Source: Lepisosteus oculatus
Taxonomy: Eukaryota; Chordata; Actinopteri; Semionotiformes; Lepisosteidae
Assembly: GCF_040954835.1 (NCBI RefSeq)
Contig: NC_090723.1
Coordinates: forward strand, 4,660,001 to 4,724,000
Direction: 5' to 3'
Length of the DNA stretch: 64,000 bases
Part shown: piece after piece, positions 63,870-64,000 of the stretch
Position numbering within the stretch: position 1 is the first letter of the stretch
How the letters are laid out: every line of letters begins with the position of its first letter
Position numbers and translations under genes: made by a program
The notes under the pieces: model-generated
Databases searched by the model: none
Told to the model about the DNA's origin: nothing
The model's input: only the letters and a program-made list of their open reading frames with translations

Positions 63870-64000
63870 GACACAAGGCAGGACAACACTGCGGACAGGA
63901 TACTAGTCCATTGCAGGACACAATTTAGACAGTTTAGAGCTACCGATTAATCTTGCCAGCATTGGAGAAAACCCAAGAGGACACTGGGAGAACATGCAAA
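63870..64000 (-). repeat. tRNA-like SINE copy cut by the window edge
   Basis: From cacaaggcaggacaacactg through gatactagtccattgcagga to gggagaacatgcaaa, the last base of the window. The promoter-like end would continue to the right. Confidence 0.75.

Larger units (their letters stand above)
35961..64000. other. 28-kb stretch without a recognised gene
   Basis: I looked for exons of likely neighbours such as ATP6V0A1 and saw none. The stretch is AT-rich, with repeats listed separately. Three somewhat CpG-richer islands, at about 39.5-39.8, 49.75-50.65 and 56.55-56.8 kb, could be regulatory DNA or unannotated first exons, but nothing in them is decisive. Open frames longer than 100 codons here have no recognisable domain except the LINE fragment at 46.7-47.7 kb. 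Confidence 0.55.

Noticed and set aside
1-64000. tRNA genes suggested by B-box-like sequences
   Set aside because: All B-box-like matches sit in dispersed SINE-like repeats. None folds by eye into a full cloverleaf with an anticodon arm.
1-64000. CRISPR arrays, bacterial-type operons or ribosome binding sites
   Set aside because: The DNA is vertebrate: spliced genes, SINEs and LINEs. The only regular tandem array is a minisatellite without unique spacers.

Overview
The window is vertebrate DNA, almost certainly from a ray-finned fish. Genes are split by GT-AG introns, long intergenic stretches are full of short interspersed repeats, and three human 17q21.2 orthologues lie in the human order and relative orientation: NAGLU, HSD17B1, COASY. 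All three are on the minus strand. Repeats such as a CR1-like LINE tail in two orientations, a tRNA-like SINE with about nine pieces and L2-type tails fit a fish genome. I favour a slowly evolving non-teleost such as gar or bowfin, but that is a weak inference.

Layout from left to right. Positions 1-1195 are downstream of COASY (3' UTR and repeats). COASY (1196-10351, minus, 9 coding exons, 550 aa) encodes the bifunctional enzyme for the last two steps of coenzyme A synthesis. Its likely promoter is at about 11.39-11.62 kb, with a ZNF143-type motif, CCAAT boxes and a TCACGTGA E-box. A GC-rich TATA promoter at 14.06 kb then points the other way. It leads to a small plus-strand gene whose exons at 15891-16031 and 16580-16738 encode a 99-aa protein with a signal peptide and no cysteine in the mature part; I cannot assign it to a family. 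HSD17B1 (18304-23091, minus, 6 exons, 293 aa) meets that gene tail to tail. NAGLU (28943-35705, minus, 6 exons, 769 aa) follows, with a promoter carrying two CCAAT boxes. From about 36 kb to the end (28 kb) I found no coding exon of a known gene, only repeats: SINE copies, an L1-type LINE fragment, CR1-like fragments and simple repeats.

The three conserved genes are housekeeping or metabolic and do not form a pathway: CoA synthesis, oestrogen synthesis and lysosomal heparan sulfate breakdown. Their linkage is ancestral synteny. All splice sites given were checked by hand for GT/AG and reading phase, and each of the three coding sequences joins in frame from start to stop. The unassigned secreted-peptide gene between COASY and HSD17B1 is the best candidate for something undescribed. 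I found no CRISPR array, rRNA, tRNA gene or recognisable retroviral element.
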